Of a DNA stretch of 8,160 bases, positions 5,350 through 8,160 are shown one piece after another. This DNA is from JACDBE01 sp051002015 (GTDB lineage Bacteria; Actinomycetota; Acidimicrobiia; Spongiisociales; UBA5794), in the NCBI GenBank assembly GCA_051002015.1, contig JBPCMS010000048.1:1-8160 (forward strand), given 5' to 3'. Below the pieces are notes generated by a model that saw nothing but the letters and a program-made list of their open reading frames with translations, was not told the DNA's origin and did not search any database. Positions within the stretch are counted from its first letter, which is position 1. Each line of letters begins with the position of its first letter. The translations under genes and the position numbers were made by a program.

Positions 5350-7983
5350 ATGGCCACCCTCGCCCTCCTCGATGGTCACAGCCTCGCCTACCGAGCCTTC
5401 TACGCCCTGCCCGCCGACCTGGCGACACCGGCGGGGCAGATCACCAACGCCGTGTTCGGGTTCACCTCGATGCTGATCAAGCTGCTCGGGGACGAACGGC
5501 CCGACGCCGTCGCCGTCACCTGGGACGTGAAGGGCCCGCAGTTCCGCAAGGACCTCTACCCGGAGTACAAGGCGCAGCGTGAGGCGCCGCCCGACCTGTT
5601 CCGCAGCCAGCTCCCGCTGATCCGCGAGGTGCTGGAGGCGCTCGACATCTCCCAGATCGAGGCGCCGGGGTACGAGGCGGACGACGTGATCGGTACCCTG
5701 GTGGGCAAGGCGGGCGCCGAGGGATGGCGGGTGGTCGTGGTCACCGGCGACCGCGACGCCTTCCAGCTCATCGATGACAGTACCACCGTGATGTACACCA
5801 GGCGGGGGATCTCGGACACGGTGATGGCGGACGCCGCCTGGATCGAGGAGCGGTACGGGATCGCCCCCAAGCAGTACCTCGACTACGCCGCCCTGCGCGG
5901 TGATTCCTCCGACAACCTGCCCGGGGTGCCGGGGGTGGGGGAGAAGACGGCGACCAAGCTGGTTGCCCAGCATGGCGATCTCGAGGGGATCTTCGAGCAC
6001 CTCGACCAGCAGACCCCCCGCATCCGGGCCAACCTCGAGGGGGCCCGCCACCAGGTGTTCCTCAACCGGGAGATCATGACCATGGTCGAGGTCCCCGAGG
6101 CGACCTCGGTCGTGCTCGAAGACCTTGTGCTGGGGGAGTGGGATCACGACCGGGTGCGCAAGGTCTTCGACGCCCTCGCCTTCCGCACCCTCTGGGAGCG
6201 CCTGGTCGAGTTGGGCGGGCAGGCCGCCGTCGAGACCACCGAGATCGATGTCGAGGTGGCGACGGCGCACACCGCCGCCGACCTGGTCGGGTTGATCCGG
6301 GCGGGACGGCTCGCCATCGACGCCGTGAACAGCGGCGGGGAGCTCATCGGCGCCACCGCCGCCGCCGGGGAGCTTGCCCGGTTCATACCGGTCGACAAGC
6401 TGGTCATCGTCGCCGAGGCCTTGGGCGCCGACGGCCGGCTGGCCGGTCACGACATCAAGCCGCTGCTCCGCCATTTCCTGGCGGCCGATCTCGAGGCACC
6501 CGCCGTCGGGTTCGATACCGCCCTGGCCGCCTACCTGGTCAACCCGGGACAGCGCGCCCCCGATCTCGAGGAGCTGGCCTACCGCGAGCTGGGTCTCGCC
6601 GTCGCTCCGGCCCCGGGGGAGGGCGCCGTCGAGGCGCAGGTGTCCTTCGACTTCGATGCACCGGCGGACGGATCGTCCGCCATCGAGGCGTCGGCGCGCC
6701 GGGCGGTCGCCGTCGCCGCCCTGATCGCTCCGCTCCAGGAGCAGATCGAGGTCCGGGGCGGGGCCGACCTGTACGAGGAGATCGAGCTCCCTCTGATCGG
6801 CGTGCTGGCCCGGATGGAGGAGACCGGGATCGGGGTCGACCGCACCACGCTCACCGCCCTCGGGGAGGACCTGAGAAGGCGGCTCGCCGAGCTGGAGACC
6901 ACCATCCACGCCGCCGCCGGCGAAGCCTTCAACATCAACTCGACCCTCCAGCTCCGTCACGTGCTCTACGAGCAGCTTGGGCTCCCCGTGCTCAAGAAGA
7001 CGGCCAAGGGCGTGCCCAGCACGGATGCCTCGGTGCTGGAGAAGCTGCGCGACGACCATCCCATGGTCGACGGCCTCCTGCTCTACCGCGAGCTGGAGAA
7101 GCTCCGCTCGACCTACGTCGACGCCCTGCTCCCGCTGATCGACCCCGACGGCAGGGTGCGGGGCCGGTTCAACCAGATGGCGGCGGCCACCGGCCGGCTC
7201 AGCCAGGAGCAGCCCAACCTGCAGAACATCCCGGTGCGCTCCGACGAGGGCAGGGTCATCCGCACCGCCTTCGTCGCCGCACCGGGCCACAAGCTGCTCA
7301 CCGCCGACTACTCCCAGATCGAGCTGCGCATCCTGGCCCACCTGTCGGGAGACCACGGGCTGGTCGAGGCGTTCCGCAACGGGCTCGACATCCACACCGC
7401 CACCGCCGCCAGGGTGGCGGGCAAGGATCCGTCCGAGGTGACAGCCGCCGAGCGTCGCCGCGCCAAGGTGATCAACTTCGGGCTCCTCTACGGGATGGAG
7501 GCGTACGGCCTGGCCCAGCGGCTCGACATCTCCCGCGAGGAGGCAACCGGCCACGTCGAGGCGTACTTCGAGCAGTTCTCCGACGTCAGGGCCTTCATGC
7601 GGGGCATCGTCGACGAGGCTCGGTCCACCGGGTTCACCACCACCCTGCTCGGCAGGCGGCGGTATCTCCCCGAGCTGGCCAGCTCCAACTTCCGCCAGCG
7701 TCAGATGGGGGAGCGCATGGCCCTCAACGCTCCCATCCAGGGCTCGGCCGCCGACATCATCAAGAAGGCGATGGTGATGCTCGAGGGTGAGCTGGAGGGG
7801 ACGGGATCGGGCGCCGCCCTGCTGCTCCAGATCCACGACGAGCTGGTGCTCGAGGTCCCCGAGGACGAGGTCACCCAGGCCACGTCGGTTACGAGGTCGG
7901 TGATGGAAGGGATCGTCCAACTCGACGTGCCGCTGGTGGTCGACACCGCCACCGGGGCCAACCTGGCGGAATGCAAGGAATGA
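5350..7983 (+). CDS. polA: DNA polymerase I
   Basis: PolA fills gaps in DNA repair and removes and replaces RNA primers of Okazaki fragments. At 877 residues it is full length. The 5'-3' exonuclease domain (about 1-290) has its metal-binding acidic residues: D8 in LLDGHSLAYRAF, D59, E109/D111/D112 in GYEADDVIG, D134/D136 in VTGDRDAFQ, and D185/D188 in RGDSSDNLPGVPGVGEKTA. The middle 3'-5' exonuclease-like domain (about 300-470) lacks the catalytic acids: LAIDAVNSG replaces the D-x-E motif and AGHDIKPLLRH lacks the second aspartate. Proofreading is therefore probably absent, as in other actinobacterial PolA and Taq. The polymerase domain is intact: motif A LLTADYSQIELR (D653), motif B RRRAKVINFGLLYG (R702, K706, F710, Y714) and motif C QIHDELVLEVPEDE (H829, D830, E831). 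The frame extends 24 codons upstream through repeat DNA. ATG 5350 is chosen because MATLALLDGHSLAYR is the family's N-terminus. Confidence 0.98.
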   Translation: MATLALLDGHSLAYRAFYALPADLATPAGQITNAVFGFTSMLIKLLGDERPDAVAVTWDVKGPQFRKDLYPEYKAQREAPPDLFRSQLPLIREVLEALDISQIEAPGYEADDVIGTLVGKAGAEGWRVVVVTGDRDAFQLIDDSTTVMYTRRGISDTVMADAAWIEERYGIAPKQYLDYAALRGDSSDNLPGVPGVGEKTATKLVAQHGDLEGIFEHLDQQTPRIRANLEGARHQVFLNREIMTMVEVPEATSVVLEDLVLGEWDHDRVRKVFDALAFRTLWERLVELGGQAAVETTEIDVEVATAHTAADLVGLIRAGRLAIDAVNSGGELIGATAAAGELARFIPVDKLVIVAEALGADGRLAGHDIKPLLRHFLAADLEAPAVGFDTALAAYLVNPGQRAPDLEELAYRELGLAVAPAPGEGAVEAQVSFDFDAPADGSSAIEASARRAVAVAALIAPLQEQIEVRGGADLYEEIELPLIGVLARMEETGIGVDRTTLTALGEDLRRRLAELETTIHAAAGEAFNINSTLQLRHVLYEQLGLPVLKKTAKGVPSTDASVLEKLRDDHPMVDGLLLYRELEKLRSTYVDALLPLIDPDGRVRGRFNQMAAATGRLSQEQPNLQNIPVRSDEGRVIRTAFVAAPGHKLLTADYSQIELRILAHLSGDHGLVEAFRNGLDIHTATAARVAGKDPSEVTAAERRRAKVINFGLLYGMEAYGLAQRLDISREEATGHVEAYFEQFSDVRAFMRGIVDEARSTGFTTTLLGRRRYLPELASSNFRQRQMGERMALNAPIQGSAADIIKKAMVMLEGELEGTGSGAALLLQIHDELVLEVPEDEVTQATSVTRSVMEGIVQLDVPLVVDTATGANLAECKE

Positions 7984-8009
7984 CGGCCTCGGTGGGTCGA
8001 GCGACCTGT

Positions 8010-8015
8010 TACCCT
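8010..8015 (+). promoter_or_regulatory. Possible -10 box for the gene after polA
   Basis: TACCCT fits TANNNT, in the 103-bp gap after polA. It would give a leader of about 65 nt before ATG 8087. No clear -35 is seen, and read-through from polA is also possible. Confidence 0.3.
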
Positions 8016-8067
8016 TCGCACCGCCCCGTCGGGCCGTCCGCGCACGGTGGCAATTTTCATGTGCTCC

Positions 8068-8073
8068 AAGGAG
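8068..8073 (+). promoter_or_regulatory. Shine-Dalgarno site for the CDS at 8087
   Basis: AAGGAG is a strong match, but it sits 13 bases before ATG 8087, longer than usual. An in-frame TGA at 8075-8077 rules out any earlier start, so this ATG is the only possible one in the frame. Confidence 0.5.
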
Positions 8074-8086
8074 TTGATGCTGTCGC

Positions 8087-8160
8087 ATGACGATCGAGAA
8101 CGAGACGGAAGTCGCCGCCAACGAGGCTTCCGGTACCACCCGGGTTGACGAGGCGCGGCA
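8087..8160 (+). CDS. N-terminal fragment of a protein, probably 30S ribosomal protein S1 (rpsA)
   Basis: Only 24 complete codons lie in the window, beginning MTIENETEVAANEASG and remaining open at the edge. The segment is acidic and low in complexity, like the disordered N-terminus that often precedes the first S1 domain in actinobacterial RpsA. No S1 domain is visible yet. The identification rests mainly on position: rpsA directly follows polA in mycobacteria and many other actinobacteria. Ribosomal protein S1 helps the small ribosomal subunit bind and unwind mRNA. The start is fixed by an in-frame stop at 8075-8077, with AAGGAG upstream. I leave the symbol blank because the sequence alone is too short to prove it. 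Confidence 0.5.
   Translation, partial: MTIENETEVAANEASGTTRVDEAR

Noticed and set aside
5296..8139. A 947-codon open frame on the minus strand running the length of polA
   Set aside because: It is antisense to a perfect DNA polymerase I, and its translation is rich in G, H, D, Q and R with no domain. It is a by-product of GC-rich third codon positions.
8059..8148. 29-codon open frame (MCSKELMLSHDD...) overlapping the start of the CDS at 8087
   Set aside because: No separate ribosome site fits it, and its translation past 8087 looks like an out-of-frame reading of the main gene.

Overview
The window is very GC-rich, with strong G/C preference at third codon positions. It looks like chromosomal DNA of a high-GC actinobacterium (Actinomycetota). 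Supporting this are a DNA polymerase I with a decayed proofreading domain, a probable rpsA directly after polA (a known actinobacterial arrangement), and gene starts with a TANNNT box 6-7 nt upstream and no Shine-Dalgarno, as in leaderless actinobacterial mRNAs. An Acidimicrobiia-type lineage is a guess only. Most genes are ordinary housekeeping and transport functions. The unusual material is two families of short non-coding repeats.

Layout. 1-1041 (+) is the C-terminal three quarters of a MATE/DinF-type efflux protein. It converges on an MFS transporter (2312-1038, -), and the two stop codons overlap in one CTAG. A 166-bp divergent intergenic region (2313-2478) separates the MFS gene from a tightly packed plus-strand operon: ccdA (2479-3228), a YgfZ/GcvT-fold protein (3225-4226) and a monohaem cytochrome c lipoprotein (4226-4609), with start/stop overlaps at both junctions. 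The end of the cytochrome gene runs into a cluster of 18-bp self-complementary repeats (4530-4711). Next is tRNA-Leu(CAA) on the minus strand (4843-4758), then a 94-aa coiled-coil protein of unknown function (4908-5192). The stop codon of that gene lies inside the first of two tandem 61-bp palindromic units (5182-5314). polA follows (5350-7983). A 103-bp gap with a promoter-like box and a Shine-Dalgarno leads to the first 24 codons of what is probably rpsA (8087-8160).

How the genes work together. CcdA carries reducing power across the membrane for haem-attachment cysteines of exported cytochromes c, and the third gene of its operon is such a cytochrome. YgfZ-type proteins support Fe-S enzymes through a folate-dependent step, so the operon has a redox-cofactor theme. 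polA and rpsA are core replication/repair and translation genes. No phage, transposase, CRISPR or defence gene is visible. The best leads for something undescribed are the two repeat families, and the way each has supplied the 3' end of the protein-coding gene beside it.
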